Shown piece by piece: positions 1 through 13,321 of a stretch of 64,000 nt of DNA. Positions within the stretch are counted from its first letter, which is position 1, and the number at the start of each line of letters is the position of its first letter. Origin of the DNA: Perca fluviatilis (Eukaryota > Chordata > Actinopteri > Perciformes > Percidae); contig NC_053123.1 of NCBI RefSeq assembly GCF_010015445.1, positions 5,422,148 to 5,486,147 of the forward strand. The letters are read 5' to 3'. The position numbers and the translations under genes are program-made. The notes beneath the pieces were generated by a model. It was not told the DNA's origin. It saw only the letters and a program-made list of their open reading frames with translations, and made no database searches.

Positions 1-3
1 CTA

Positions 4-30
4 TGTACGTGTACGTGTACGTGTACGTGT

Positions 31-74
<44 letters not shown>
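4..74. repeat. (GTGTAC)n then (GT)n microsatellite
   Basis: Hexamer repeats at 5-32 pass into pure GT dinucleotides to 74. Confidence 0.97.
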
Positions 75-76
<2 letters not shown>

Positions 77-172
77 CTGGATTTAGGGATAAGGCAGTGG
101 TCCATGGACCATATGAAACCACCAGCATGATTTCTCATGCTTCTCTGCTGATGTAATCCTTTCTTGGTGTCT

Positions 173-174
<2 letters not shown>

Positions 175-245
<71 letters not shown>

Positions 246-292
246 TGCGTGTCTGCGTGTCTGTGTGTGCATGCGTGTGTGTGTGTGTGTGT
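175..292. repeat. (GT)n microsatellite with GTCTGC interruptions
   Basis: About 118 bp of TG repeats, with tctgcg variants near 244-265. Confidence 0.97.
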
Positions 293-3200
293 TTTAGTCC
301 TTGCAGTCACAGCTAAATCTCTTGCATTACTTATGTATTGTTAATTGAGAGCAAGTTTAAATAAATATTAGTTTTCTTATTGATACAGTTAAGGACTTGT
401 GTTTGATAAATGTCTGTCTCCACACCTGTTATAAGACTGGAAGCTTTGCTTTGAGAGGGATAGCCGGACGACAACACCTTAATTCCTTTACTCAGGTTTT
501 ATTATTTGGTGTACAATTCTTTCCCCCTGTTCCATTGTTCATCTCCTTTCTTCTTTTCTCTTCTCCCTATTCATCTATATAGATAGATGTATTGATGGAT
601 AGATAGATACACAAACTTGCCGTTGGCCCTTGATATAAGGGCATGAGGTGTGTTGACATTTTTTTTTTAACATTCACTCACTGTCCAAGTACAAAGTTTG
701 CATAGGGTAAATAGTTACACAGCTTGATACATATCCTGCCTAATGAAATACAAATGATGGTATATCATTGGCATTTCTTTTATCCTAACAAAATGCTCTG
801 CAGAACTGCAACGGGTGTGCAGCAATTTATGTGTACCCTTCGTCCTCTGGACTAAATGCTGGCACAAACTGTGAACCTGCAATACTTTAGCAACATAAAT
901 AATCTATAGCTGTGCCAAAGCATCACGCCTTACAGTGGGGCTTTTAGTATGATTAATACTATCCAATGAAGGCACAGTAAAAGAGTCACGTTTTTCAAGG
1001 GCTTCATATAATGTTTCACTTATGATAGTTACTTAGCAGGCCCGTCTGGCACGTAAAAGAAACTGCTGTCATAAGCCCAGAGCCAGGCGTTTAAAGAGTG
1101 TATGAGGGAACATATCCGGAGACTAATGTTGCAGTTAAAATGAACAGTGGACCCCTTTTAGAATTTACTGCTTTGAGGCTGTAAAAGCTCAGAACCGTGA
1201 AGACACGACAAAGCCCACCAACCTGGACCAAATCGTACTCTGAACTGATGTAATGTTTGGTTTTATTCTGTGTTACAACTCAAACTGGTGTTTCACCAGT
1301 TTTGGGCATCAAATCAGGTTTTAGTTTCAGACTTTTTTTGGGGTAGGGGGTGTGATGACTTTGTTGTTTTGCATTCAAGAAAAGCTCAACTCTAAATGAA
1401 ACCACTTGCCCACAATCATTGTTTCTCCCCATTTGTCCTTCAGTGATAAATGGTGCCAGCACACTCAGGCAAAAGCTTTCTGCAGACCCTCGCAGTCTAA
1501 TACCCCTTTAAATGGAGGAACCTCTCATAATACCCCTAAAAACGAGGAACATTATACTGGAACGTTTAATGACGGCTAATCTTTTAAATGACTCCGTGCA
1601 ATCAAGCTTAAAGCCTGGTATAATGGCCCTTTCTTGAACAGCAACAAGTTTTCATTCGTAGTCAAGGAATGAGAAAGAAAGGGAAAACAACATTCCCAGT
1701 CTTGGACATGGCTTTTTATTTTGACAAGCGGCTTCACATGTTTTTTGATCACCAAATGACATTGTTCCCTATTTGCCGTGACAGCGCCAAGATGGCCGCC
1801 CTATCTGTTGGCAAATTTTCCATTCTTCTCGGAGAGAAATACACTCTAATTCTGTGGGAAACACCGTTATCACATGTTTTATCTGTAGTACACATAGTAT
1901 CTTTTTTGTCGGAGAGGTACAGTAGACAGCCCTATTTGACCCTTGCAGGGCTATTTTGGCTTCAAAGCAACATGATTTGTATTGACTGTGGCTCCTCCAG
2001 GGAGACTCAGCTGAAGTTTTGTTATGTTTAGGCCATGTGGAGAGTTGTATTTCCTTTTTATAAAATTTTTATGAATTTTCGATTTTGTATGTCTACATTA
2101 GTATATGTCCTTAGGTTGTGGTTTTTATATAAGCCATTACAGGTTTCTACCACACCCTCACATGTCATTTTGTATGTCTTCAATGTAAAAAAATGTTAAT
2201 GTTCTGTGAAACAAATAAACTCAACTTTAAAAAAAAAGGAGTTTGCAGAATTTGCCGATCCATAGATTTATTTGGCTTTTGTTGCCCCGATGCCCTCAGA
2301 TGCTTGGGCTAGGGTGTCCTATGCTGGTTCACTTTCTGTTTAAGATCAGTGGCCCTACAGCTAGTACAACTTTGAGTCAGATGCACATAGGGCTGGGTAT
2401 CGGTAGGCCTACTCAATACCTTTTAAGGTATCGACAGAAATAACTCAGTACCAAGTAGTATTGAAACTTCTTCAGTCAAATGATAACTGTATTTGATCCT
2501 TGTTGTACCCAGGTGTAGAAAAAATGGCAATTTGTATGGTTTAGCTCACAGCCAATCATTGTGAAGTGTTCAGTGTTTAGGACAGTTGTAACTGGTTTGG
2601 AGGATGGTTAGTCTGGATCTTTTACCTTATGAATAGTTTGGGGAAGAGCTAAACTATCCCTCGTTCTAAAGTAGTACTTAAATTGAAATGGAGATTCTGT
2701 TGCAAATTCCAGTGAGACCAGTTCTTTTAGCTGTGCAGGACGATTTGCAAACATTTTGATCTTTTGGTATCATAGCTTATCCTCAAAATGGAACGAGTTT
2801 TTCCCTGATTTCATAGTAGAAAGAGACCGAACACGTAGGATATTGTTCCATGGTTTTTACCCTGGTGAGCTAACCTGCTACACAAGTCTTGTTCCAGTTT
2901 TGACGTCTTTCACTGTGTTTGTTCTGCAGGCAAAAGAGAGGCATGGAATCATGATGTCATATTTTAAAAATTCCCCTCCAACACCACACTTGTCAGTTTC
3001 TCTCATAACTCTGGATGTAGTTGACGTGAATCTAATGGACTTTGACAAGATGCCATTGCTTTGAACCTCTGTGGTCACGTATTACATCACTGCACACAGC
3101 TTCTTTAAAGATTTACGGCAGATTTGGAGAAGCAGCTCCTGGCTGGGCACTCAGGGCATCGACTTGCATCAGAAGTTATTGGAAAGCAGTGGTACAGCGA

Positions 3201-3649
3201 CCGAGAAGGAAGAGCGTGGGTGGGGGCTTTTGCCACCCTGTTTATTTACTAAGTTTTCTAAACTAACTGGTTTCAAAAAATTTTGATCTTTGAATTTGAT
3301 GATATTTGTATAACTTTGACCTAAAACCCATTATAGTCATTTGTGAACTCTGGTTCCCTAAACTCCTTATCTCTGTGTTGCTTCCAGTAAATCCAGTCCA
3401 CAGGTGAGGATGGGCCGATTGTTTTTTTTTACTGGAAAAATGGTATGCTCCTGCGCAAGTACAGACTTTGTACAATATATATTCATAATTGCTATGTTAC
3501 CTGATGAAATGAAGAATTTAATTTAAGGTAAGGTGATGGACAAAGCGTGAAATTAGCTTTGAGCTAAATCAATAAAAAACATCAGTGAAAGAGAAGTGTG
3601 ATTCCATATGACTGAACATCCATATGAACACTATGTGAAGTATGTGCCC

Positions 3650-3651
<2 letters not shown>

Positions 3652-3681
<30 letters not shown>
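3652..3681. repeat. (TG)15 microsatellite
   Basis: Pure TG run; a T-rich tract follows at about 3731-3760. Confidence 0.95.
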
Positions 3682-3684
<3 letters not shown>

Positions 3685-5799
3685 CAGCCAGACAGCAGTA
3701 GACTGAGAGGGTGAAGAGGTGGTTTTCCATTTTTTTTTTTTTTTTTCTTTTTCTTTTTCTTATCAAGCCTTCGTGTCTCTCTGAGGAATGTTTATGGCAA
3801 GCAGACCTGGTTCTTTGGTTTTGCCAGAAAGGCCTCGTGTTATTGTTTGTTTTTAATGGCTGATTGATGGGGAAGGGGGCTTGGTCTCGAACAGAAAGAC
3901 AGGAAACATCGGTGCCAGGTTCCCAAAACTCTCCAAGCGGCTGAGGTCTGGTGTGCTATAAGATGAACAGCACATGTACACAGCCTGTGCCTTTTCTTAC
4001 TTTTTACTTTACTTCACTTCAAAAATGTAGGTTTTTTTTTGTACTTTTTTGCACCCTTCTACAACCCGCCATGGCTGCACCTGATTCAACGAACGCGTCA
4101 CGTGGGGCTGGCTGCTCCAGGATTTCAAAACAGACCATAATGGCATTGATGCTGACAATAGACACACACCATAAGTCTTTTGTTCAAGCAGCAATTACAA
4201 CTCATATTTACATTTATAATGGCAGCACGGTATATTGGCCGTAGCAATTATGGCAGGAGCAAAGCAGGAAGTAAGGTGAGGAAGTATACGAGCGGCAAAT
4301 TTCTGCAGGTCGGGGTAGTGGATGGGACGTCACGTTCAGTGTCACATTTGTAACCGGAAGTGAAATAACGTCTGATTCGAACCAAAACCGCAATCTTTTT
4401 CTAAAATTAACTAAGTAACTAAGTGCCTAAACCTAACCAAACTGCGACCGTTTCACAACATTGACGCCGTGTCAGTGTTAAACCGCAATGTAACTCTGGT
4501 TTAGATATGAGGTGGTATTTCCTGCCACCAGCTAGAGGCGCTAATTTATGAAACTCTCCAGTGGGTCGTATTAGAGGGTTGGCCGCTACAGATATTCCCC
4601 TGTTGATGCATGCATGAGGAAAACTATTTAGTGCAAAAAAAAACAGGGTTTTGAGTGAAATAGATAAAGGAGGCACAGGAAGGACCAGAGAGACAGGGAG
4701 AGACTTTGGCGGGATGAAATGTGAAACCCAAAGCCGGCCATCCATCTGTCATTAGATACATAATAGTGTGTAGGTGTGAGGGTGAGTTAGTGTGGCAGTT
4801 GCCTGTGAGATCCTTGCATGTTAACATAAATACCCTTCCCTTTCAGGGGCTTTTTTGCCATAGCTGTGTGTGTGTCATAGTCATAGCTCATCTTGTCGCG
4901 GTGTGCTAAATGCCAGCACGGTTGACTCTTAACACAGGCTCGCCTCAGCTTGTCAAAATTTCCCTCCTGCCTTCCGAGACTGAGGCACTCCTCATACAAA
5001 GTCAATATAGCCAAGAAAGACCGCAGCTATAACAGTACAAGCTTCCACAAAATACACATGGTTGGAGTATCGCAGACTGCGCCCAATGTAGAACAGAAAG
5101 TCTTTGAGTAGTTGACAAAACAATGCCACCACAAGGTCCATTTAGTAGCTGATCTTTATCTGCACACGTTGTCATGTAACTGCACATGTAAAGTGTTTAG
5201 AAAAGTGATGATTTGAACATTGCATACAATTCTGGGCAACTCCATCTGCTGAGGCAGATTATGTGTTATGATTGAAAGCTACTAAATGGACCTTGTGGTG
5301 AGATTTATTTTTGTCAACTACGTCCCTTTGTTTCCTTTGTCTGTCCCCAAGAACAAAGCACGCTGATATAAGATCATGGTTAAGACTGTGGCAAATGCTG
5401 AACTCTTCAGTATTAAATATAAATATTAGTGTGCACAGTTACCACAATAACTGTAATAACCATGTGTCATATTATGTGGTTATTTTCCTGTGTATTTAAG
5501 AAAACAGTGGAAGGCATACATCAACACTTTCAATCATTTTTGGGGCTAGTTTCGGTCTGCCTTGTGGTTCAAGGGTAGAATAAACTTTAAAGTCCCCCTC
5601 CACTCACAAATGTGTTTTGCGTATTGTAACTTCACTGTGATGTTCGGCCTTCACTGTGCAGAATGATGTATGTGCAGTATGTTTTCACATTCGTCTGCTG
5701 ACGTAGGTGTTCACCTTTAAAGCTCAGTTTAAAACGTGAACATATGAGATGATTTGTGACATCACAACTGGTTTGGAAGCCAATCGTGGTCCAGTATGC

Positions 5800-6350
5800 A
5801 ACTTGTACAAGTGTAGGTTCGCATTGCCAGTCCTATATCCACAGCACTGTGGAGTAAGGTCTGGCTACACATTCTTTAATTTTCTTTAAACCAATCACAA
5901 TCGTCTTGGGCGGTGCTAAGCTCCGGACGCAGCGACGGTGGCTCTGCAAAATAGTCCCGGGAAGGAACTTGTTTTGGTGGAACATCTGCACCCGGCAAAA
6001 GAAAATGCCTCATACAATATTAAATGAAGTTAACTGTTCACACAATACAGTACCGTGAGCTATTTAAATTAGCTGGATAATTGGTTAAACCTCATTAGCT
6101 CTACCAGTGTATCACTGTGTGTACTTCGTCCACAGCAATCCCACCAATCGGTCCCAAAACGTCCCAGTTAGAGAGGAAATGCTGTAAACATATTCTTAGT
6201 AAATCTTTACAATCATTCCCTGAAAGAACCAAGCAGACCTGCCTTGCTGCACGATCCATATTTTCTTCAAAACTTGCCATTTTCAGCGTGTAGCTTGCTA
6301 GCTCGAAAGTTGTTGTTTCCTGTTTAAACTCTTGAAATGAACACAATTTG
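5800..6350. repeat. Copy of the 'ctccgcagcgctgtggag' teleost repeat (long form)
   Basis: Starts cgcattgccagtcctatatcc and shares acgcagcgacggtggctctg, ggaaggaacttgttttggtg, gaggaaatg.tgtaaacatat with 30315-30780 along its length. Confidence 0.72.
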
Positions 6351-6934
6351 CATATTCATTAGTTCTTGTTTTAAAAAAGGGAGAAATAAGTAAATGCAGT
6401 CGTACGATTTTAAAGTTTTTTTTTTAAAGGAAATAACTGTATTAGAGACAAATACTTATTCCAATATTATCTGAAGGGGATCTTTAAACTATTTCCCCTG
6501 ATACGCTACGCTTACTTCAGCTTATAGTCCTCCCTACAACCCTTTTCCATTAGTTCTGTCCTGTGTGACTTCTCTGCGTGCATGTCTTTACACTGGTTCC
6601 TAACATGTCCTGCGAGTGAGCAGATGTCCAATGACATCATCCAAATCAAAAACACTGTTACTAAGATACAAAATGTAGAGATGCTGAAAGACTGTTATTC
6701 ACTCTTGACTGAGGCTGAAGTTTTCCCCTGCTTCTTGTTTTTGAGCCACGCTAAGCAAAACACCTCCGAGACATTTCTCTGTCCAGTAGAGATTAAATGG
6801 ATATTGATCTTCTCATCTGTCCCTGGGTAAGAAGGCAAACAAGCCCTTTGCGCAATATGTTGACGAGTTGCTTGAGTATGGAATTAATTGAAATTGGATT
6901 GGCAGTTAAAACTTATTTTGGGTTGCTTTCCATA

Positions 6935-7301
6935 ACAGCTGCAAAGATTCATCGATTAGTTGTCAACTTTTAAATTATTGGCCAACTATTTTGATAATTT
7001 ATTAATTGGTTTCAGGCATTTTTTATGAAAAAAGGCAAAATTCTCTGATTCCAGCTTCTTAGATGTGAATATTGTTCTAGTTTCTTTAGTCCTCTGTGAC
7101 AGTAAACTGAATATCTTTGAGTTGTGGACACAACAAGACATTTGAGGACGTCGTCTTGGGCTTTGGGAAACACTGATCCACATTTTTCACCATTTTCTGA
7201 CATTTCATAGACCAAACAACTAATCGATTTAACCGAGGAAAAAAAAAAAAACAATCGGCAGATTAATCAACAATGAAAATAATCGTTAGTTGCAGCCTTG
7301 C
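6935..7301. mobile_element. MITE, GCTGCAA...ATCGATTAGTTG family
   Basis: Inverted ends: gctgcaaagattcatcgatt at the left and aatcgttagttgcagcc at the right. The 8-bp flanks tttccata and ttcccata differ at one base, which fits a hAT-type duplication. A second copy lies at 26700-26950 and an end fragment at about 8120-8220. Confidence 0.7.
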
Positions 7302-7888
7302 TTCCCATAAGAAATAGCACAGAAGATGGCAAACTTCTACAGTATGCTTGGAAATACAAGCAGCTCTTTACAAGCAGCTCCCACCCCCCCTCTCTTTAAC
7401 CCTGATTCTTCATGGTTGCCTTCTTCCCTTAACCCCCGACTCCCCTCCCTCCTCCACCACTTGGCCTGGAGCCAGACAGTGAGAGCCATGCTAAATGTGT
7501 AAATAAGCGTGCTGGTAAATACCGGCTCTTAGCTGAAAGAGCCTGGGAAGGGAACGTGACCCCCGCTGTAACTTTGGAACAAAAGAAACAAGCCGTAGCT
7601 TCTCCCCTCACCACGCCGTCAGTCCTGTCCAACAAAGACGGGGCTGAGAATGAACAGGCGCTCCGGTCGGCAGAAGGCCACTCTGAGTGCCGGCCGTTGA
7701 GAAGAAACATGACAGGGGCATACATAGGCTGTCAGAATCCCTCTGGGGCTCAGGTTATTACAGCAGGATAACATGGTATGTGTTCTTCATGATGTTCTTT
7801 ATCTTCATATTTATTTGATCCGTCACAGTTTTATCTCTGTTTGGATATTTGCTACTGCAGTGACGTCGATCTTAATCTTTACACAGGA

Positions 7889-7999
<111 letters not shown>

Positions 8000-9785
8000 T
8001 TCATTTGCAGTACAAATACACACAGGAGAACACACATGGATGGTAACAATTATTTAATTTTATATAATCATTAAGCCCATAACATTTCATTCATTGTGTT
8101 CTTCTTCAAATGCTTATTTTTTGTACTCAATAAATGACTGAAACAATCATCAAAATAGTTTGGCTATTAAAGTTGATTGATTGCTAGATAATTGATTAAT
8201 GGACTAAACGGTTCTGCTCTACGAAATTATAGCACTTATCCTTACATATCCATATGCCCAAAGACATCCACACAAAACAGAACACACATGTCCTGCCATT
8301 CCTGAAGTTTCATATGCTATGAAACATAAATCAGCGCTGCTGAGACAGGGAACAGTGTTTGGAGACAGCTGTTTAGTGTCCCGCAGTCCAATCTGCTCAA
8401 TAAATCTGAGATGTTCCACAACTTTCCCTGGAGGAAAACAGAGGCCAAACCTTTCACAGAGACAGACAGAAGAAAAGAAAAGAAATTTAGAGAGGCAGAA
8501 AGAGACAAGTTATAGACAACAAAATGAGCCTAAACGTAGAGTCTCGTAAATGATCATCCAACATACAGTATGTACAGTAGATGCTTGTTCTAAACCAATT
8601 TATTGTAGGTCAGATAAACACAAAGGGATCGAGCATGGACACTTGGACCAACGCTCTCCTGTCATCCCTCTGTGCTTTGATAACATCCCAATAAGTCCAT
8701 ACGGACCCGCACTCTGGCACACTCCACCATCACGGCGGCAGAAAAGCCTTCTGTTGCCGGTTACAGCTCGCAAATTGAATTTGCACACTGAATAGTTCTG
8801 CTGGGATGTGCCAGATGCAAGGAGCTGGATAAACATAAAAGCACTCAGGGCAGCCGTGTGTTTATATGCCAGCGCAGAGGGCCGGGGAAAGTTTCTTTGC
8901 CCCACGCTCTTTTCCACCCTGGAAAACAAGCCAACCTGCGTGGCAATCATTTTGTCTGCTTGAAGTAAAGCTGGAATTTGCTTTTTTTCCTGCCATGATT
9001 TGATTTTCCTACCTTAAGTTTGAGATATATAGACATAAGCATCGCAGAGATTTTACTGCATGTTGTTTACCCAAATAATGACTCAATTCATCATTTATTC
9101 AAAGCTCTACTCCAGATCATTAGCGAGGGTCATTAACATATTCAGACCTGGGAGACTGACATCAGTTACATAACAGGACTGTGTCTGGAGTGTGTCAGGA
9201 GCTAGCAGGAAGCCGACTGCATATGAATGCTGTCCTACAAACAAGAGATGTCTGACATGGACTTTTGTCTGCAGGAAATGGGCCCTCGTTTAATGCTGTT
9301 ATCACAAGCATGTACGGAATGCAACAGCACAATTATTCTTTATTATATTACACTCATTTGAATACTCCTGATAGCATCAACACACACACATGCCAGGCCT
9401 CCTCCCCACGCACCGCAACGCTCAGACAAAGGCTTTGTGCAAGGCATCTGCACAAAGCCTTTGGGATTCACAAGCCTTTGGTTACATTGCATTTATCCTA
9501 TGGTTGATTCAGATGTGAATATACACTTGAGTATGGTTCTAGGCCAGTGGCATGTTCTGATCTGGTCTTGTGCTTCAAAGTTCTCATACATATTGTATGC
9601 GAGTATTGCACTAACATAGATCTGACCTTTTAATTGACTTATTCTCGTAGGATACAAATAAACAAGACTAAGCATCTGCAGCCATGCTAGCAGCTCTGTG
9701 AGGCTGAATATCAGTACGCTAATAAACCTAATGTTAAGTTGCATCCTTCTTAGAAAGACTAATATATAAAATAAAAATGCACCCC

Positions 9786-10157
9786 TAGGACTGGGCAAGA
9801 TATTAACAAAATATCAATATTGGTATATGGGACTAGATGTCGTCTTAGATTTTGGATATCGTAATATCCTAATAATAAGGCATACATGTAGTCTTTTCCT
9901 GTTTTTAAAGGCTGCATTACAGTAAAGTGATGTAATTTTCTGAACCTACCAGACTGTTCTAGCTGTTCTAGATGTGCTATTATTTACCTTTACTCACTTT
10001 GTCATTATATCCATGCTACTGATGATAATTTATCTAAAATCTCATTGGTAAAATATTTAGTGAAAGCACCAATTATCAAACCTGCAATATCTTCGAAATA
10101 TCGACATCGAGGTGAAGAAAATCATGATATCAGATTTCTCCATATCACCCAGCCCTA
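9786..10157 (+). mobile_element. hAT-type MITE, TAGGACTGGGC...GCCCAGCCCTA (372 bp)
   Basis: Ends are inverted (taggactgggc / acccagcccta) and the flanks are tgcacccc and tgcgcccc, an 8-bp target duplication with one mismatch. The interior aligns along its length to 43782-44151. No transposase frame, so non-autonomous. Confidence 0.88.
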
Positions 10158-10439
10158 TGCGCCCCTACTGTGGGAAATCCTCAAAGCCTTTGTTAGAGGA
10201 AACATGATTTTGCATACCGAAAAGGTTTGTAGAGAACGACAAAAGGTGCTAGAAGAGCCACTCGCCGACCTAGACTAACCAATCACCCGATTTATGTAAA
10301 GAAAGAATTGGGACTCCAAACGGAGCTCCTACTTCTCCTGACAAGAGACCAGAACATGGAGACAAGTCTGCTCGTTTCTTGGTCCACCAACTACTACTGG
10401 GTTTCTCAACAATAGGTCTATAGGTCATCTGCCATCCCT

Positions 10440-10620
10440 GCCCATGTCACAGCACATATTTTTAAATTTTTTTAAGTATAGTGTACATGTGTATTTATGT
10501 TCTTATTTATTTATTATTTCATGTTTTTATGTGTTTTTGTGCGAATGTGTATGTGTTGGCTACCTGTTGTGAACCAAATTGCCCCTTGGGGACATTAAAG
10601 ACATTTCAATTCAATTCAAT
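10440..10620 (+). mobile_element. 3' end of a non-LTR retroelement, + strand
   Basis: Ends ttgccccttggggacattaa and then a (TTCAA)n-like tail, a common 3' terminus of teleost LINE-type elements. No coding part is left. Confidence 0.5.
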
Positions 10621-11846
10621 TAAAGGCCAAGATGGCATCCAATCAAATCACTGAGATATGTGACGACTCAGGTTCCCTTACTTCTGGCCCGGGTGAGATT
10701 ATATAGATAATATATTTGAAACATATACATCTGAATATATCAATGATGATACTGGTCTACTTACTGTTTTTTAAGAATCTAGACATGCCCAAGAGCTCTA
10801 CTAGCGATCTCAAATTTTGTTGATCCTCTTTTCAATCTTCTTGGAATTAAGGAAGCTAATAATTCAGTGCATACTTAAATACTCAAATAAGATGCAGGTG
10901 TGTTTTTAGCCCACTACTAATGCTCACCTGTGCTCTGCCTTTACATAAATATCCCCTGGGGTTTTTGGGAGATCCTGGCTGTGACTGCTTTACCAGACTA
11001 CATTAGTGCCCTACTTAGCATGATAGGGGAATTTGAGCTATTCTGATGTGGGCAGACTACCTCCCCACTCAATCTGACCTTTACTTCAAAAGGTTTTATT
11101 ACACTGGCGACAATAGCTAGCTTGTCACTGATGTCATCGCCAACATAATTAACTGTTTACCACAAATAGAAAGAATGAATTTTATTAGACATGACATTCA
11201 ACTAAATGCCACTTGCCATAGCCTTTTCGATATTTGGAGAGGAAACTTGTTCATGAAGTGGCTCTTTATGTTATGTTTTCTCTCGTCTGCTGGCTCACTA
11301 TAATGTCACATTTCATGATTCAATTTCACATTAATTTCTCATAATGTATTAGACGTACCAGTTTATCGGATGGTTGAATCTCTGAATGAAAGCTTGCCCA
11401 GTCAAAGTAGTGTTCATGGTATCCATTAAGATGGCTTTATGGTGCCTGTAGACCGACAGCACTAAAGTTCTGGTGCGGCCGTGTTGCTACAAGGTAGGCT
11501 ACAACTAGAAGATGAATCATAAACCATGAAGTCCAGTTTAATTCTTTGAGAAATGATTTTACAATTGACCCTTCCTATGTCCCGCCTCTCTTGGTTCCAG
11601 TTGCTAGATCGGACAAGCTTGACAAAAAGAAACAATGGCGACGCCGATTCTGAGTGTATGGGCTATAAGTGTCTATATAAACATGTTTTGTTTTTATGTG
11701 TTTTATAATTTTGTATTGAGATGCTAGCTACATCTTAAGGGGCTGTCCTTTCTATAAATTCAATCTGTACCTCCCCGAGCTGTCATTCGGAATCACCCAC
11801 TTGGCATCTTTGGGTTTCTAAAACTTTAGGATGAGACCATGTCCAG

Positions 11847-12767
11847 AGGCCTGTACTATGAATCAAGATCAACATGCCCTGGATTTCTTTCAGTTCCCCG
11901 GCTTCACTGAACCTAAAGCCGCGGTCCCACATAACCTGTGTCACAACGGTGGTTAACAACTAGTTCAGTCAACCAAGTGTTTCCCAATCCAGCGACGTGC
12001 GCATAAAAGAGGCGGTGTTTGCACAGCACGACCAATTGCAAACATCTACCACAGCCGCATATTTTACATAAGAAGAGCAAACTATAATTCAACATAAATA
12101 TGAAGAACACAGACATGGTTTTACAGGAAAAACGCAATACAGTAGCTGCTTCCTAAAACAGGAGGAAAGCTGGCAAAAGCCTACGCTGTAAATGCGTAAA
12201 TCACAACGCTTATCAATATCACTTCCTAATCAGTCAGATCTGACCATAATTACCTTGGCTTGCCATAAACTGTTTGTTGCTTTAGCCTATTATTCCAGTT
12301 GCAACCCTGGCAGTGGTAAGCGATCGTGAGAGCAAATAAAAAATATAAAAACATAATTCAAACCGATGCGCGCATTGGCAACAGACGGCTCAAGAAGCCG
12401 ACAAAGCTACTTCTCCGCTGAAAATCTATATCTTTCATAAAGATCCATCAGAGAATGTTAACGGGGTTGTCGGTCTCTAAATGTTTGAACTTTTCTTTTT
12501 CTGAGCGCACCTCTCTCTCTGTGCACCGAGCTCCACCTGATCTTCTAAGAACGGTGACGCCGTTATCAATCGAGTATTGATTGGTCAGTAGGCGGTGCTT
12601 TTACACCAGTTGATCTCTAATCTCCAACTTAACCTGCTCCCAAGTTACCATGGCGATTGAACCCAGTAACAAGCGATCCAACGTTGTGATACCCAAAACC
12701 CTGGGTTAAACCTGCTAACTTCGAAGTTAGCTCGTTAACGCCAAATCTTGCTTCGAAGTACAGGCCT
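11847..12767. mobile_element. PIF/Harbinger-like non-autonomous element (921 bp)
   Basis: Inverted ends aggcctgtactatgaatcaa and cttcgaagtacaggcct, flanked by CAG at 11844-11846 and 12768-12770, a 3-bp duplication as expected for PIF/Harbinger. No intact transposase; family is inferred from the duplication length and ends. Confidence 0.6.
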
Positions 12768-13273
12768 CAGATGTCTTTAACCAGGATGTTTACACGTTCG
12801 AACATGTTAACAGGACCCTCCACAAGCTTGGCCATAACTTGGGTACTAGTGTGCATGCAAGCGTACTGAATGATTTCTGACTGCAGGTGGAGTAGCTGTC
12901 AACAGCTTGCAGGGCAGACGCAGTGTCAGGTGGAAACACTGACCAGGGCTGAGGAGTCAGGGCAGAAAGGGGGCACCCTGAGGAGCGGGGCCTCTGAGAG
13001 AAGAACGCCACATTGTTGTTGTGCATGGAGTGATATGGATGGTGGAGTAGGAAGGGGGTCTGGGGGTTAAGGGAGGGTTAGAATAACTTGTAGTGGAGGT
13101 GATTTGAGCCAGACGGAGATACAGTATCCTGTCAACTCCAGACCCACTCCACCATGCCAGACCAAATTCACCAAAACAGAGACACATTCCACTGTGATGC
13201 AATCATTCAACTAGGCTGTGGATACATGAAACAACGTGTTGGGCAACTGTGACAGACGGCAGTCTCAGAAGAA

Positions 13274-13274
<1 letters not shown>

Positions 13275-13307
<33 letters not shown>

Positions 13308-13321
13308 GTTATTATTATTAT
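13275..13321. repeat. (ATT)n microsatellite
   Basis: About 15 trinucleotide repeats with one GTT interruption. Confidence 0.97.

Noticed and set aside
83..310. His-Thr repeat open frames (also at 7773-8074, 19112-19397, 24628-25242, 25339-25733, 39121-39391)
   Set aside because: These are translations of (CA)n/(GT)n microsatellites on both strands; no start context, splice signal or protein-like composition.
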